Counted from the stretch's first letter, positions 8,524 through 18,069 are shown. The stretch is DNA of 64,000 nucleotides from Curtobacterium sp. MCSS17_008 (GCF_003234185.1 NZ_QKSM01000004.1:1-64000), one strand, 5' to 3'. Notes: a model not told the origin generated them from the sequence alone. Numbers and translations: made by a program.

Positions 8524-8860
8524 CGTGACGCTGCTCTGCCGTGGACCGGTGGAGACGCGCGACGTCGCCGAGGCGCTGCTGCTGCACGACGAGGCGTGGG
8601 GTGTCCGTGCACTGGACGACGGCCCGGTGCTGCAGGTCTGCCGTGACGCGTCGCACCCGGTGATCACGGTGCTCGGGGTGCGGCGGGTGGACTCCCTGGA
8701 CGAGGTCCAGCGGATCCTGCCGGACGCCCCGACCCTGGCGACCCCGCTCTGGTGGGTGGACACCGTGACGCCGTTCGGTCCCGCGGGTGAGGCGGGCGTC
8801 ACCGCCGCGCTCGAGGCCTCGATGGAGCTCGACGCGGTCTGCATCGTCCACGGGGACTGA
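8513..8860 (+). CDS. small hypothetical protein paired with the upstream gene
   Basis: A 115-residue soluble protein of unknown function, in a different frame from the upstream gene and overlapping it by 11 bp. The start is set at GTG 8513 (VPRDVTLLCRG), although GTG 8525 is also possible; the ribosome-binding site is weak, consistent with coupling. It has a compact alpha/beta composition (GVRALDDGPVLQVCRD, VITVLGVRRVDSLDEVQ). The end of the gene, including its stop codon, is tandemly duplicated just downstream. Confidence 0.6.
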   Translation: MPRDVTLLCRGPVETRDVAEALLLHDEAWGVRALDDGPVLQVCRDASHPVITVLGVRRVDSLDEVQRILPDAPTLATPLWWVDTVTPFGPAGEAGVTAALEASMELDAVCIVHGD

Positions 8861-8877
8861 ACGTCCACGGGGACTGA
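8845..8877 (+). repeat. 17-bp tandem duplication across a stop codon
   Basis: The sequence CGTCCACGGGGACTGA occurs at 8845-8860 and again at 8862-8877. The first copy encodes the last residues and stop of the hypothetical gene; the second is a non-coding echo. Confidence 0.8.
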
Positions 8878-8911
8878 GCGGCAGCGCCCGTCCCCGAACG
8901 CCGGAGCCGGG

Positions 8912-10963
8912 TCAGCCCTGGTCGCGGTCGTTCATGGCGGCGAGGCGCTCGTTGTACGCCTTCAGCTCGGCGTCACCGTCGCGGTCGGCCTTGCGGTCGA
9001 GGCGCTTCGCGTCGCGCTTGTCGGTCCGCACCCAGTTGCGCACCACGAGCAGCGCGACGAACACCATCGGCAGCTCGGAGGCGCCCCAGGCGATCCCGCC
9101 GCCGGTGTGCTGGTCGTCGAGCAGCGCCCGGTCGTCGGTCTGCCCGAGCGCGTGGAACCAGTCGGCGGCGAACACCGACTGCGACGTCATCACTGCGACG
9201 CCGAAGAAGGCGTGGAAGGCCAGGGTCGCCAGGAGCGCGATGATGAGGATCGGGTACTGCGGACGCTTCGGGCCCGGGTCGACACCGACGAACACCCAGA
9301 AGAACAGGTAGCCGCTGAACACGAAGTGGACGACCATCACGACGTGCCACTCGTGCGACTGCATGGCGTACTGGAACGCCGGGGTGAAGTAGAACACCAC
9401 GAGCGACCCGGCGAAGATGACGCCGGCGACGGCGGGCTTCGCGAGGAACTGCATGTACCGCGAGTGCGTGAAGAGCATGAGCCACTCGCGGGCGCCGCGC
9501 GAGCCGTCGTTCCGCACCGGCAGTGTGCGGAGCGCGAGCAGCACCGGGCCGCCGAGCACGAGCGGCAGCGGCACGAACATCATGAGCAGCATGTGCTGGA
9601 GCATGTGCGACGAGAAGTGCACCATGCCGTAGACGGCGGGGCCGGCCGAGGTGGTCCAGATGAACAGCGCGCAGCCGAGCAGCCAGGCGATGGTCCGGCC
9701 GACCGGCCAGGTGTCGCCGCGCTGCTTGAGCTTGCGGACCGACAGCAGGTACCAGCCCGCACCCACGACGGCGACGGCCAGGTAGACCCAGTCGATGTGC
9801 CACTGCGTCAGGTACGTCTGCACGGTCTGCGCGGGCGGGTACTCGTACCCGAGCAGGCCGGAACGGGTGTCCTGCCCGGTCTCGGGCGTCTGCGGGATCG
9901 GCGGCTGCGAGCGGGACACCGCGACCGAGACGCCGATGGCGACGGCCATGAAGACGATCTCGGCCAGGGCGAACCGGACGAACAGCCCGCGGTCGAGCGG
10001 GGCGCGGAGGAGCCCCGGCACGAGCCTGCGGCGCTGGGCGACGCCGGCCAGCCCGAGCAGCACGAGGATGAGTGCCTTGACGGTGATGAGCCAGCCGTAG
10101 GTGGTGGTGACGAGGTCGGCCGGGCCGGTCAGGCGCAGCGAGGCGTTGACGATGCCGGAGAACGCGACTGCGGCGAAGGCCCAGCCCGCGAGCGTCGAGT
10201 AGCGGGCGACGACGCGTCCGGTGGCGCCCTTCGTCCGGGTGCGGAGCAGCAGGACGGCGACCAGGCCGCCCGCCCAGACGCAGACGGCGACCAGGTGCAC
10301 GGCGAGCGAGTTGACGGCGTTCGCGTGCTCGAGCGCACCGGCGGCGTGCCCGGACAGCGCGAGCGGCAGCAGCGCGAAGAGCCCGGCGACGGTCGCGACC
10401 GCGAGCGTGGTGGCCCGGGTGGCGAAGGCTGCGACGAGGGTGGCGACCAGGATCGCGGCGGCGGAGACGACGAGCGCCTGTCCGATCTCGACCTGGAACG
10501 CGAAGAGCAGGAAGTTACGGGCGAACACCGGGCTGGTGAGCGGCACGCCCAGGGTGTTCGCGCCCGTGAGCACGATGCCGACGACGGCGGCGAGGAACCA
10601 GACGGAGCCCGCCGCGGCAGCCCACCGTGCGGCGCGGTGCTGCACGCTCGACATGGTGCCGTGGTCGGCCTTCTTGGCGGGCAACGCGAACGCGGCGACG
10701 ATGAGCAGACCGATCGTCAGCGCGGCCGTGGTGTCGTGCACGACGCGGGCGATCGGCAGGCCGTACTCGACCAGGTCACCGGCGGAGACGAGCTGCTGCG
10801 ACGCGGTGAAGGCGCCGGTCAGGGTCATGCCGAGCACGGCGCACGCGACGGCGAGGGGGATCGCGATGACCAGGACCGTCGCGACGGTGGTGGAACGCGC
10901 GGAGGTGGGGGCGGGATCGGGTGCCGTGTCCCCGGGCTGCGTGGTGGCTGACGTGACGGTCAT
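8912..10963 (-). CDS. fused CopD copper-resistance / CtaG cytochrome oxidase assembly membrane protein
   Basis: A 683-residue polytopic protein joining two families. The N-terminal half (to about residue 350) is a CopD-like multi-helix copper-uptake domain (for example HLVAVCVWAGGLVAVLLLR). The C-terminal half is a caa3-type CtaG domain with conserved His-containing helices (WHIDWVYLAVAVV, HFSSHMLQHMLLMM, MQSHEWHVVMVVHF), likely copper ligands for oxidase assembly. Such fusions are common in actinobacteria. The start is ATG 10963; the upstream ATG at 11023 would add an Arg-rich non-membrane leader. Probable role: delivering copper across the membrane to cytochrome oxidase. Confidence 0.87.
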   Translation of the reverse strand: MTVTSATTQPGDTAPDPAPTSARSTTVATVLVIAIPLAVACAVLGMTLTGAFTASQQLVSAGDLVEYGLPIARVVHDTTAALTIGLLIVAAFALPAKKADHGTMSSVQHRAARWAAAAGSVWFLAAVVGIVLTGANTLGVPLTSPVFARNFLLFAFQVEIGQALVVSAAAILVATLVAAFATRATTLAVATVAGLFALLPLALSGHAAGALEHANAVNSLAVHLVAVCVWAGGLVAVLLLRTRTKGATGRVVARYSTLAGWAFAAVAFSGIVNASLRLTGPADLVTTTYGWLITVKALILVLLGLAGVAQRRRLVPGLLRAPLDRGLFVRFALAEIVFMAVAIGVSVAVSRSQPPIPQTPETGQDTRSGLLGYEYPPAQTVQTYLTQWHIDWVYLAVAVVGAGWYLLSVRKLKQRGDTWPVGRTIAWLLGCALFIWTTSAGPAVYGMVHFSSHMLQHMLLMMFVPLPLVLGGPVLLALRTLPVRNDGSRGAREWLMLFTHSRYMQFLAKPAVAGVIFAGSLVVFYFTPAFQYAMQSHEWHVVMVVHFVFSGYLFFWVFVGVDPGPKRPQYPILIIALLATLAFHAFFGVAVMTSQSVFAADWFHALGQTDDRALLDDQHTGGGIAWGASELPMVFVALLVVRNWVRTDKRDAKRLDRKADRDGDAELKAYNERLAAMNDRDQG

Positions 10964-11036
10964 GACCGTCCAATGGTAGGTGCGCCGCCTGACACCCCGA
11001 TCCCAGTCCGGCGGCGGCCGCACCGACCCGGTCGGG

Positions 11037-12140
11037 TCAGTCCCGGTGCTCCCAGATGCCCTCGCTGCCGACCCCGACGAACCCGACCGCCTCGTTGACG
11101 TCGAGCATCGGACGGTTCTCCTCGGCGTTGAACGTGACGATCGACGGCCGCTCCGGGAAGTCCCGCTCGACGGTCTCGATCCCGACCACCTTGAGCAACC
11201 ATCCGAGTCGGTGCCCGCGGTGTTCGCGGAGCACGAGCGTGTCCCACTGCATGACCGCCCGACCTGCGGCGTCCGGCACCTTGATCTGGCTGAAACCGGC
11301 CAGGGTGGTGCTCTCGATGTGCTCGACGGCGACCGTCAGCATCGTGTGCGGACCGGTGGCGAGCTGCCCCTCGGACTCCCGGACGCGCTCGGCCGTCCAG
11401 ACGTCCTCCGGCTCCTGCATGTCGCCCTCGGGGGTGTCGGTGCTCATCCGGGTGTGGAGCAGGGCGAGGCCGTCGAGCCACCGCTCGGGCGTCGGTCCCG
11501 TCCACACGTGCACCCGGTACCCGGGGCCGGCCGCGGTCTCCGCTCGCTCGTGCAGCTCCCGGACCACCGACGCGTCGGCGGGGAGCGCGAGCCGGCTGAT
11601 CCGGTTCACCTGACCGAACCGCCACCCGCGGCCGGTCAGGAACCGCACGCCGGCCTCGTCCTCGGGCACAGCGCCGAAGCCGGTCGGTGCCGGGACGTAC
11701 CCGGGCCCGTCGCCGGGGCCGACCTGGCGCGAGACGGCGTACGTCTTCCACTGTGTGCGCCCCTCGGCCCGGGCGACGCCCTCCAGGTGGTCGGCCAGCA
11801 GCGTCCCGATGCCGCGGCGCTGCCGGTCGGGCCGGACGCCGAGCGACAGCCAGCAGTTCGTCGTGCCCGGCTCGGTCTTCGAGTCGTACGCGCCCGAGGC
11901 CACGACCTCACCCGCGGCGTCGCGTACGACGAACAGGCGGCTCGGTGCGCCGGGCTCGTGGCACATCGGCAGGTACTCGGCGGGGGTCCAGGACAGCTCG
12001 GGGAGCCCGTGCACGGCGACCTCGGCGGCGTCGGACACGGCGAGCCAGTCGCGGAACGCCTGCACCCGGTCGGGCTCGTCGTCCATCGTCGTCGGCACGA
12101 CGAGTTCCTCGACGGTGTACTCGGAAGCGGTGTCGGTCAT
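11037..12140 (-). CDS. GNAT-family N-acetyltransferase (double-domain)
   Basis: A 367-residue protein with two GNAT-like halves. The first has acetyl-CoA loop RPDRQRRGIGTLLADHL (R-x-x-G-x-G/A type) near residue 115. The second contains LREHRGHRLGWLLKV followed by TFNAEENRPMLDVNEAVGF near the C-terminus. The substrate is unknown. The start is ATG 12140, preceded by AGGGG; an in-frame ATG 78 bases upstream gives a low-complexity leader. It diverges from dcd across a 100-bp gap. Confidence 0.8.
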   Translation of the reverse strand: MTDTASEYTVEELVVPTTMDDEPDRVQAFRDWLAVSDAAEVAVHGLPELSWTPAEYLPMCHEPGAPSRLFVVRDAAGEVVASGAYDSKTEPGTTNCWLSLGVRPDRQRRGIGTLLADHLEGVARAEGRTQWKTYAVSRQVGPGDGPGYVPAPTGFGAVPEDEAGVRFLTGRGWRFGQVNRISRLALPADASVVRELHERAETAAGPGYRVHVWTGPTPERWLDGLALLHTRMSTDTPEGDMQEPEDVWTAERVRESEGQLATGPHTMLTVAVEHIESTTLAGFSQIKVPDAAGRAVMQWDTLVLREHRGHRLGWLLKVVGIETVERDFPERPSIVTFNAEENRPMLDVNEAVGFVGVGSEGIWEHRD

Positions 12141-12228
12141 CGTCGCCCCTGGTCGGCCGGTCGGACGGCCGTCGTCCGCCGCCCCGGGAGGGCAGCCTCG
12201 CAGCATATCGGCGACCACACCCTGCCGC

Positions 12229-12234
12229 TAGGCT
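12229..12234 (+). promoter_or_regulatory. -10 element for leaderless dcd
   Basis: TAGGCT ends exactly 6 nt before the GTG start of dcd, and no ribosome-binding site is present. This spacing puts the transcription start on or next to the start codon. Confidence 0.55.
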
Positions 12235-12240
12235 TCCTGC

Positions 12241-12828
12241 GTGCTGCTCTCCGACCGCGACATCACCGCCCAGCTCGCCGAAGGCCGGATCGGGCTCGAC
12301 CCGTACGACCCCTCGCTCGTCCAGCCGTCGAGCATCGACGTCCGGCTCGACAAGTACTTCCGGCTGTTCGACAACCACAAGTACCCGCACATCGACCCGG
12401 CCGAGGACCAGCCCGAGCTCACCCGCCTGGTCGAGACCGACCCGGACGAGGCGTTCGTGCTGCACCCGGGGGAGTTCGTCCTCGGTTCGACGTTCGAGGT
12501 CGTCACCCTGCCCGACGACATCGCCGCGCGGCTCGAGGGCAAGAGCTCGCTCGGTCGCCTCGGCCTCCTCACCCACTCGACGGCGGGCTTCATCGACCCG
12601 GGCTTCTCCGGCCACGTCACCCTCGAGCTGTCGAACGTCGCGACCCTGCCGATCAAGCTCTGGCCGGGCATGAAGATCGGCCAGCTCTGCTTCTTCCAGC
12701 TGTCGAGCCCGGCGGACAAGCCCTACGGCTCGGCCGAGTACCAGTCCCGCTACCAGGGGCAGCGCGGCCCGACGCCGTCGCGATCGGCGCTGAACTTCCA
12801 CCGCGCGGACGTCTCCCAGCGCGACTGA
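12241..12828 (+). CDS. dcd: dCTP deaminase
   Basis: A 195-residue enzyme of pyrimidine deoxynucleotide supply. The family signature [18 protein letters not shown] carries the catalytic-site Arg, and [12 protein letters not shown] carries the catalytic Glu. Length and the C-terminal [14 protein letters not shown] match the actinobacterial Dcd group, whose M. tuberculosis member both deaminates dCTP and hydrolyses dUTP, so a bifunctional dCTP deaminase/dUTPase is plausible here. The GTG start has no leader. Confidence 0.95.
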   Translation: MLLSDRDITAQLAEGRIGLDPYDPSLVQPSSIDVRLDKYFRLFDNHKYPHIDPAEDQPELTRLVETDPDEAFVLHPGEFVLGSTFEVVTLPDDIAARLEGKSSLGRLGLLTHSTAGFIDPGFSGHVTLELSNVATLPIKLWPGMKIGQLCFFQLSSPADKPYGSAEYQSRYQGQRGPTPSRSALNFHRADVSQRD

Positions 12829-12872
12829 CGCCGCGGAGGGGATCGCCCCCGCGAGTGATGTACTACTGGGCC

Positions 12873-12884
12873 GCGAAATTTCGC
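12873..12884. promoter_or_regulatory. 12-bp palindrome, candidate operator of the XRE gene
   Basis: GCGAAATTTCGC is a perfect palindrome 20 bp upstream of the XRE start, followed by a second TTTCGC half-site in an AT-rich patch. TATCGT at 12892-12897 sits 6 nt before the ATG and is a plausible -10. Position suggests autoregulation by the helix-turn-helix protein. Confidence 0.5.
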
Positions 12885-12903
12885 ATTTCGCTATCGTTCA
12901 CGG

Positions 12904-13218
12904 ATGGTCGAAGCACCCGCCCGTGGGCCCCAGCCGGTCGTGGCGTCCGAACTCATCCGTGACGCCCGGCTGCGTGCCGGCCTGACGCAGGTGCAGCTCG
13001 CCGCCCGGGCCGGCGTCACCCAGAGCGTCATCAGTACGTACGAGAACGGGCGGCGTGAGCCTTCGCTCGCCGCGCTGCAACGGCTCGTGCGCGCGGCCGG
13101 GTTCGAAGCGACGATCGACCTGCTCCCCGCAGACCCTCCGCCGCTGCCGGATCGCGCCGCCGCCGTCCGTGATCGTCCAGATCGGGGCCGCCACCGGCGC
13201 GCTGACCGTGCCGGGTGA
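12904..13218 (+). CDS. XRE-family helix-turn-helix protein, probably C-terminally truncated
   Basis: A 104-residue protein. Residues about 17-72 are a clear XRE/lambda-repressor domain (TQVQLAARAGVTQSVISTYE with NGRREPSLAALQRLV). The following GFEATIDLLP resembles the linker of longer actinobacterial proteins in which this domain precedes a MNT-type nucleotidyltransferase; here the frame degenerates into Arg/Asp-rich residues and stops. The stop codon abuts a 42-bp palindrome. Probably a DNA-binding remnant or stand-alone regulator; the truncation is inference. Confidence 0.7.
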   Translation: MVEAPARGPQPVVASELIRDARLRAGLTQVQLAARAGVTQSVISTYENGRREPSLAALQRLVRAAGFEATIDLLPADPPPLPDRAAAVRDRPDRGRHRRADRAG

Positions 13219-13219
13219 C

Positions 13220-13261
13220 GGACGGGAGGCCCGTGGCGGCGCCGCCACGGGCCTCCCGTCC
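13220..13261. terminator. 42-bp perfect palindrome (GACGGGAGGC repeat family)
   Basis: The two 21-nt arms 13220-13240 and 13241-13261 are exact reverse complements with no spacer. The outer arm GGACGGGAGGC recurs in other intergenic hairpins of this window (26846, 50582). It directly follows the XRE stop codon. Confidence 0.75.
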
Positions 13262-13314
13262 GACCCTGCGCGTCCCGCGAGACGGGGGCGTCTGCGCGAG
13301 ACAGTCGCGGGGCG

Positions 13315-13346
13315 GCGAGACGCCGCCGGAAGTGGCGGCGTCTCGC
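13315..13346. repeat. 13-bp stem inverted repeat
   Basis: GCGAGACGCCGCC (13315-13327) pairs perfectly with 13334-13346 around a 6-nt loop. It is the middle of three strong hairpins between the XRE gene and the sugar-binding protein gene. Confidence 0.6.
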
Positions 13347-13401
13347 GTGGACCGCGGCGTCCCGCCGCGACGCCGGCGTTTCGCGAACGCCCCGGAACGC
13401 G

Positions 13402-13439
13402 GGAAGGCCCCGTCTCGCCGGAGCGAGACGGGGCCTTCC
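13402..13439 (-). terminator. terminator of the monosaccharide ABC operon
   Basis: A perfect 17-bp stem (13402-13418 with 13423-13439) has a CGGA tetraloop. It lies 30 bp beyond the stop codon of the sugar-binding protein gene. Confidence 0.8.
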
Positions 13440-13468
13440 TCGTGCTGTGGTGCTGCTGCGGAAGGGGA

Positions 13469-14584
13469 TCAGCCCTTCTTGGCGAGCTCCTCGAGGGTGT
13501 CGTTGCCCTTGTAGGCCTCGACCGCGTTCTCCTTGGTGACCAGGACCGGGGTCAGCTCGACGGCCGGCACGATCTTCTTGCCGTTGTCGTTGTTCTTGTC
13601 CTCGGTGGTCTCCGGGGTCTTGCCGTCGGCCAGGTCGGAAACCAGGTCGATCGCGGCCTGGGCCTCGTCGGTGGTGTTCTTGTAGATCGTCGAGTACTGC
13701 TTGCCCTGCATGATGAGCGGGATCGAAGCGGTCTCGGAGTCCTGACCGGTGACGACCGGGTTCGGCTTACCGGCCGCAGCGGTCGCGGTCAGGATCGCAC
13801 GGGCCAGGGTGTCGTTCGGCGACAGGACGCCGTCGAGCTCGGTGTCGGTGTACGACTTCGTCAGGATGTCGGTCATGCGCGACTGGGCGTTCTGCGCGAG
13901 CCAGCCCTGCGTGTTGGTCTCCGAGAAGCTGGTGCGACCCGAGACGACCTTGACGGTGCCGTCGTCGATCTTCGGCTGGAGCACGTCCATGGCGCCGTTG
14001 AAGAAGACCTTCGCGTTGGCGTCGTCGGGCGAGCCGGAGAAGAGCTCGATGTTGTACGGGCCCTTGGCCTTCTTCTCCTTCATGCCGTCGAGCAGGGCCT
14101 GCCCCTGCAGCTGGCCGACCTTGAAGTTGTTGAACGCGACGTAGTAGTCGACGTTCTCGGTGTTCAGGATGTTGCGGTCCCAGGCGATGACGACCGCGCC
14201 GGACTTCTTCGCCGCGGCGACCTGCGTGCCGAGCTGCGAACCGTCGGCGGCACCGATGATGATCGCCTTCGCGCCCTTGGTGACCATCGACTGGATCTGG
14301 GCCTGCTGGTCCGGAACCGGGTTGCCGGCGTTCGCGTACTGGATGTCGGCCTTGAAGCCGGCCTCCTCGATGGACTTCTCGAAGGCGTCACCCGCGAGCA
14401 CCCAGTTCTGCGAGGTCTTGGCGGGGAGCGCGACGCCGATCAGGGCGCCCTTCTCGATCTGGACGTTCGAGGCGCCGTCCGACGAGCCGGAGCCGGCGTC
14501 GGAGTTGCCGCGGGCCGAGCAGCCGCTGAGGGCCATGCCCGCGACGAGTGCCAGACCGATGCCGGCGATGAGCTTCTTGCGCAT
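13469..14584 (-). CDS. ChvE-like monosaccharide-binding lipoprotein of ABC transporter
   Basis: A 371-residue extracytoplasmic binding protein. Residues 1-22 are a lipoprotein signal with lipobox LSGCS, followed by a Gly/Ser linker. The mature part is a periplasmic-binding-protein type I fold (ALPAKTSQNWVLAGDAFE, AIIIGAADGSQLGTQV) closest to the ChvE/multiple-monosaccharide family (galactose, arabinose, xylose, glucose). The start is ATG 14584; the longer frame to 14644 has no signal-peptide character. It is the distal gene of the operon gguA-gguB-chvE read on the minus strand. Confidence 0.9.
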   Translation of the reverse strand: MRKKLIAGIGLALVAGMALSGCSARGNSDAGSGSSDGASNVQIEKGALIGVALPAKTSQNWVLAGDAFEKSIEEAGFKADIQYANAGNPVPDQQAQIQSMVTKGAKAIIIGAADGSQLGTQVAAAKKSGAVVIAWDRNILNTENVDYYVAFNNFKVGQLQGQALLDGMKEKKAKGPYNIELFSGSPDDANAKVFFNGAMDVLQPKIDDGTVKVVSGRTSFSETNTQGWLAQNAQSRMTDILTKSYTDTELDGVLSPNDTLARAILTATAAAGKPNPVVTGQDSETASIPLIMQGKQYSTIYKNTTDEAQAAIDLVSDLADGKTPETTEDKNNDNGKKIVPAVELTPVLVTKENAVEAYKGNDTLEELAKKG

Positions 14585-14666
14585 GAGATTGCTTTCTCTT
14601 CGTTGAGGGGTGGTGCTGTGAGGGGGATCCGTGCGGGCGGCCACCGGGGTGGCCGCCCGCCACGCG

Positions 14667-15959
14667 TTACTGGACGTTGACCTTCTCGGGCTGGTCCTCG
14701 ATGCTCCGCGGCTGCTGCGCGGCCACCGTGTTCTGTTCGGTGTCCTTCCGCTGGAACTGCTTCAGCATCCCGCCGATCAGGGACGGACGACCCTGCGACT
14801 TCGAGTAGACGTCGAAGGCGACGGCGACGAGCAGGACGAGACCGCGGATGATCTGGACGCGGTTGGACTCGAGGCCCACCAGCGACAGACCGTTGGACAG
14901 CAGGGCCATGACGAGACCACCGATGATCGACCCGGAGATCGTGCCGATGCCACCCGCGACCGCGGCGCCACCGACGAACACGGCGGCGATCGCGTCGAGC
15001 TCCCAGCCGGTGCCGTCAGCGGGGCCCGAGGCGCCCGAGTAGCCGACGAAGACCATGCCGGCGATGGCGGCCAGGACCGACATGTTCATCATGACGAAGA
15101 AGTTGACCTTGCGGGCGCTGACGCCGGACAGGACGGCGGCGTTCGCGTTGCCACCGACCGCGTAGACCTGGCGGCCGAAGATCGTGTTCTTGGTGAGGAA
15201 GCCGTAGACGATGGTCAGGACACCGAGGATGATCGCGACGACCGGGATCGAGGTGCCGGCGGGGCCAGCGGCGAACAGGTAGGTGGCGACGAGGGTGACG
15301 GCCACCAGGATGCCCGTGCGGACGATCGAGACCCAGAGCGGGACGACGTCGGCGTGCATCTTCTTGCGACGCTGACGACCGCGGAACTCGAGGAAGATCA
15401 GCACCAGGCAGGTGATGAGGCCGAGCATGAGCGTGCCGTTCGAGAACCCGAAGTCCGGGCCGAAGTCGGGCAGGAAGCCCGAACCGATCTGCGCGTAGTC
15501 GTCCGGCACCGGCTGCGAGGTCGAGTTGCCGATGATCTGGTTCGCACCGCGGAAGATGAGCTGACCGGCCAGGGTCACGATGAAGGCCGGGACCTTCACG
15601 AACGCCACCCAGAAGCCCTGCCACGCACCGACGGCCGCACCCACGGCGAGGCCGAGGAGGATCGCGGCCCACGCCGGGAAGTTCCACTGCGCCATCGACT
15701 GGGCGACGATGATGCCGGTGAACGCCGCGACCGAACCGACCGACAGGTCGATGTGGCCGGCGATGATCACCATGACCATCCCCAGCGCCAGGATGAGGAT
15801 GTAGGAGTACTGCAGGAAGACGTTGATGATGTTCGTGGGCTCGAGGATGAGGCCCTTGGTCCAGATCGAGAAGATGATCAGGATCGCGATCAACGCGATG
15901 ATCATGCCGTACTGGCCGATGCTGTTGCCCTTGCCGAAGAGCAGTTTCAGGTTCTTCAT
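14667..15959 (-). CDS. GguB/MmsB-type monosaccharide ABC transporter permease
   Basis: A 430-residue integral membrane permease of the RbsC/XylH superfamily with about ten hydrophobic segments. It contains the coupling region of sugar permeases ([19 protein letters not shown]) and a long cytosolic insertion ([17 protein letters not shown]) characteristic of the GguB/MmsB type. Its ATG overlaps the ATPase stop in ATGA. It exports nothing recognisable; together with the ATPase and binding protein it should import monosaccharides. Confidence 0.9.
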   Translation of the reverse strand: MKNLKLLFGKGNSIGQYGMIIALIAILIIFSIWTKGLILEPTNIINVFLQYSYILILALGMVMVIIAGHIDLSVGSVAAFTGIIVAQSMAQWNFPAWAAILLGLAVGAAVGAWQGFWVAFVKVPAFIVTLAGQLIFRGANQIIGNSTSQPVPDDYAQIGSGFLPDFGPDFGFSNGTLMLGLITCLVLIFLEFRGRQRRKKMHADVVPLWVSIVRTGILVAVTLVATYLFAAGPAGTSIPVVAIILGVLTIVYGFLTKNTIFGRQVYAVGGNANAAVLSGVSARKVNFFVMMNMSVLAAIAGMVFVGYSGASGPADGTGWELDAIAAVFVGGAAVAGGIGTISGSIIGGLVMALLSNGLSLVGLESNRVQIIRGLVLLVAVAFDVYSKSQGRPSLIGGMLKQFQRKDTEQNTVAAQQPRSIEDQPEKVNVQ

Positions 15960-17548
15960 GAGACGAGTGCGCCCTTCCGCGCGGAGGTCATGCTGCGCAT
16001 GAGCGTTTCGGGATCTGCCTGGTCCGCGGGGACGTCGGCCGTGATCTGGCCCTCGAAGATCGTGTAGATCCGGTCGGAGAGGCCGAGGAGTTCGGGGAGC
16101 TCGGAGGAGATGAGGATGATGCCCTTCCCCTGTGCCGCGAGCTGCTGGATGATGCCGTAGATCTCGAACTTCGCGCCCACGTCGATGCCGCGGGTCGGCT
16201 CGTCGAGGATCAGCAGGTCGGGGTCGGTGAACATCCACTTCGACAGGACGACCTTCTGCTGGTTCCCGCCGGACAGCTTGCCGACGTTGTCCTCGACCGA
16301 GGGCACCTTCGTGCGGAGCATCTTGCGGTACTTCTCGGCGACGTCGTACTCCTGCAGGGAGTCCACGACACCGGCCTTCGAGATCTTCGGCAGGTCGGCG
16401 GCCACCGTGGAGCGCTTCACCGTGTCGAGCAGGTTGAGGCCGAGCGCCTTGCGGTCCTCGGAGACGTAGCCGAGACCGTTCGCGATCGCCTGCTGGACGT
16501 TCGTGACCTTGATCTCGCGGCCGTCCTTGATGATCTGGCCGTCGACGAAGGTGCCGTACGAGCGGCCGAAGATGCTCATCGCGAGCTCCGTGCGGCCGGC
16601 GCCCATCAGGCCCGCGAAGCCGACGATCTCACCACGGCGGACGTGGAAGTTCGAACCCTTGGCGACCAGGCGCGAGGGGTCCTGCGGGTGCTGGACGGTC
16701 CAGTTCTTGACCTCGAAGAAGACCTCGCCGATCTTCGGCGTGCGGTCCGGGAACCGGCTCTCGAGCGAGCGGCCGACCATCCCGCGGATGATGCGGTCCT
16801 CGTTGACGCCGTCGCCCTTCACGTTGAGGGTCTCGATCGCCTTGCCGTCACGGATGATCGTGATCTCGTCCGCGATCTGCTCGATCTCGTTGAGCTTGTG
16901 GCTGATGATGATGCTCGCGATGCCCTTCGACTTCAGCCCGACGATCAGGTCGAGCAGGTGCTGCGAGTCGTTCTCGTTGAGCGCCGCGGTCGGCTCGTCG
17001 AGGATGAGGAGCTTGACGTCCTTGTGCAGGGCCTTCGCGATCTCGACGAGCTGCTGCTTGCCGACACCGAGGTTCTTGATCTGCGTGTCCGGGTCCTCGT
17101 CGAGGCCGACGCGGGCGAGCAGGTCCTGCGCGCGCAGCTGGGCGCTGGTCCAGTCGATGACGCCGAACTTGCCGGGCTCGTTGCCGAGGAACAGGTTCTC
17201 GGTGATCGACAGCTCGGGGATGAGCGCGAGCTCCTGGTGGATGATGACGATGCCGGCCTGCTCGGACTGCTTGATGTCCTTGAAGCGGACCTCTTCGCCC
17301 TCGTAGACGATCTCGCCGCTGTACGTGCCGTACGGGTAGACGCCCGACAGCACCTTCATGAGGGTCGACTTGCCGGCGCCGTTCTCGCCGCAGATCGCGT
17401 GGATCTCGCCGGCGCGGACGCTGAGCGACACGTCCGAGAGTGCCTTCACACCAGGGAACTCCTTGGTGATCGACCGCATCTCGAGGATGGTCTCGGCGCT
17501 GGTGACGGACCTGGTGGCCAGGTCCGGTCCCTGTGGGGTTGACGCCAC
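15956..17548 (-). CDS. GguA/MmsA-type monosaccharide ABC transporter ATPase (double domain)
   Basis: A 530-residue protein with two ABC domains. The first has Walker [10 protein letters not shown], signature [15 protein letters not shown] and Walker [12 protein letters not shown]. The second has the usual degenerate Walker A ([10 protein letters not shown]) of sugar importers, intact signature [14 protein letters not shown] and Walker [13 protein letters not shown]. The start is GTG 17548, with AAGGAG 7 nt upstream. It is first in the operon, and its upstream region carries a LacI-type operator also found before the neighbouring lacI gene, which suggests induction by the transported sugar. 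Confidence 0.92.
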   Translation of the reverse strand: MASTPQGPDLATRSVTSAETILEMRSITKEFPGVKALSDVSLSVRAGEIHAICGENGAGKSTLMKVLSGVYPYGTYSGEIVYEGEEVRFKDIKQSEQAGIVIIHQELALIPELSITENLFLGNEPGKFGVIDWTSAQLRAQDLLARVGLDEDPDTQIKNLGVGKQQLVEIAKALHKDVKLLILDEPTAALNENDSQHLLDLIVGLKSKGIASIIISHKLNEIEQIADEITIIRDGKAIETLNVKGDGVNEDRIIRGMVGRSLESRFPDRTPKIGEVFFEVKNWTVQHPQDPSRLVAKGSNFHVRRGEIVGFAGLMGAGRTELAMSIFGRSYGTFVDGQIIKDGREIKVTNVQQAIANGLGYVSEDRKALGLNLLDTVKRSTVAADLPKISKAGVVDSLQEYDVAEKYRKMLRTKVPSVEDNVGKLSGGNQQKVVLSKWMFTDPDLLILDEPTRGIDVGAKFEIYGIIQQLAAQGKGIILISSELPELLGLSDRIYTIFEGQITADVPADQADPETLMRSMTSARKGALVS

Positions 17549-17692
17549 GGTGCATCTCCTTCTGCCGCTGCGGTGCGGCAGTCCTTCGGGTGGTGAGCTG
17601 CGGCATCGGGGGCGCAGGAGCACCTGCGTGGACCTCGTTGTCGCGTCCGGTGTTCCGCTCGGGGTCGTTTCCGACCGGCGATGTGACGGTCC

Positions 17693-17708
17693 ATGTGAAC
17701 GGTCACAT
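17693..17708. promoter_or_regulatory. LacI-type operator upstream of sugar ABC operon
   Basis: ATGTGAACGGTCACAT is a 16-bp near-palindrome (7 of 8 pairs). An additional ATGTGAC half-site starts at 17681. The same core, ATGTGCACGTTCACAT, precedes the adjacent lacI gene at 19296-19311. Confidence 0.65.
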
Positions 17709-17905
17709 CAGCAGAACGGAGGTAATTTACGCACAGCCCCGTCACGGCTGTCAATTCGGTCCGGTTGCGTTTGTGTAACGGCCCGCGCGATCTGGCGGAA
17801 CCCGGGCGCGGCCGTCCCCCGAGGTGGGGGGACGGAGTGGTCCGGCACCGCCACCGGGTGTCCCGTGGCCCCGCTCCGGTCGCCCGCGGCGCCGTGCGCG
17901 GTGGT

Positions 17906-18029
17906 TCCGGTCGCAGGACGCGCCGCGTGCGGTCCTTCCGGTCGCGGAACGCGCCGCGCGGGGCGAACGTGAGCGGCAGGTCGTGCGACCAGAGCGAGCC
18001 GGTGGGGACGGGACGGACGGGAGGCGCGG
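17906..18029. repeat. 124-bp direct repeat, copy A
   Basis: It matches 18070-18193 over its full 124 bp with about 10 substitutions and no gaps. Each copy contains an inner inverted repeat (GGTCGCAGGAC with GTCGTGCGACC here) and ends in the GACGGGAGGCGCGG motif. Confidence 0.8.
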
Positions 18030-18069
18030 ACCGGTCTGGCACCGAACCTCCTGATGGAAGGGTGGCAGC

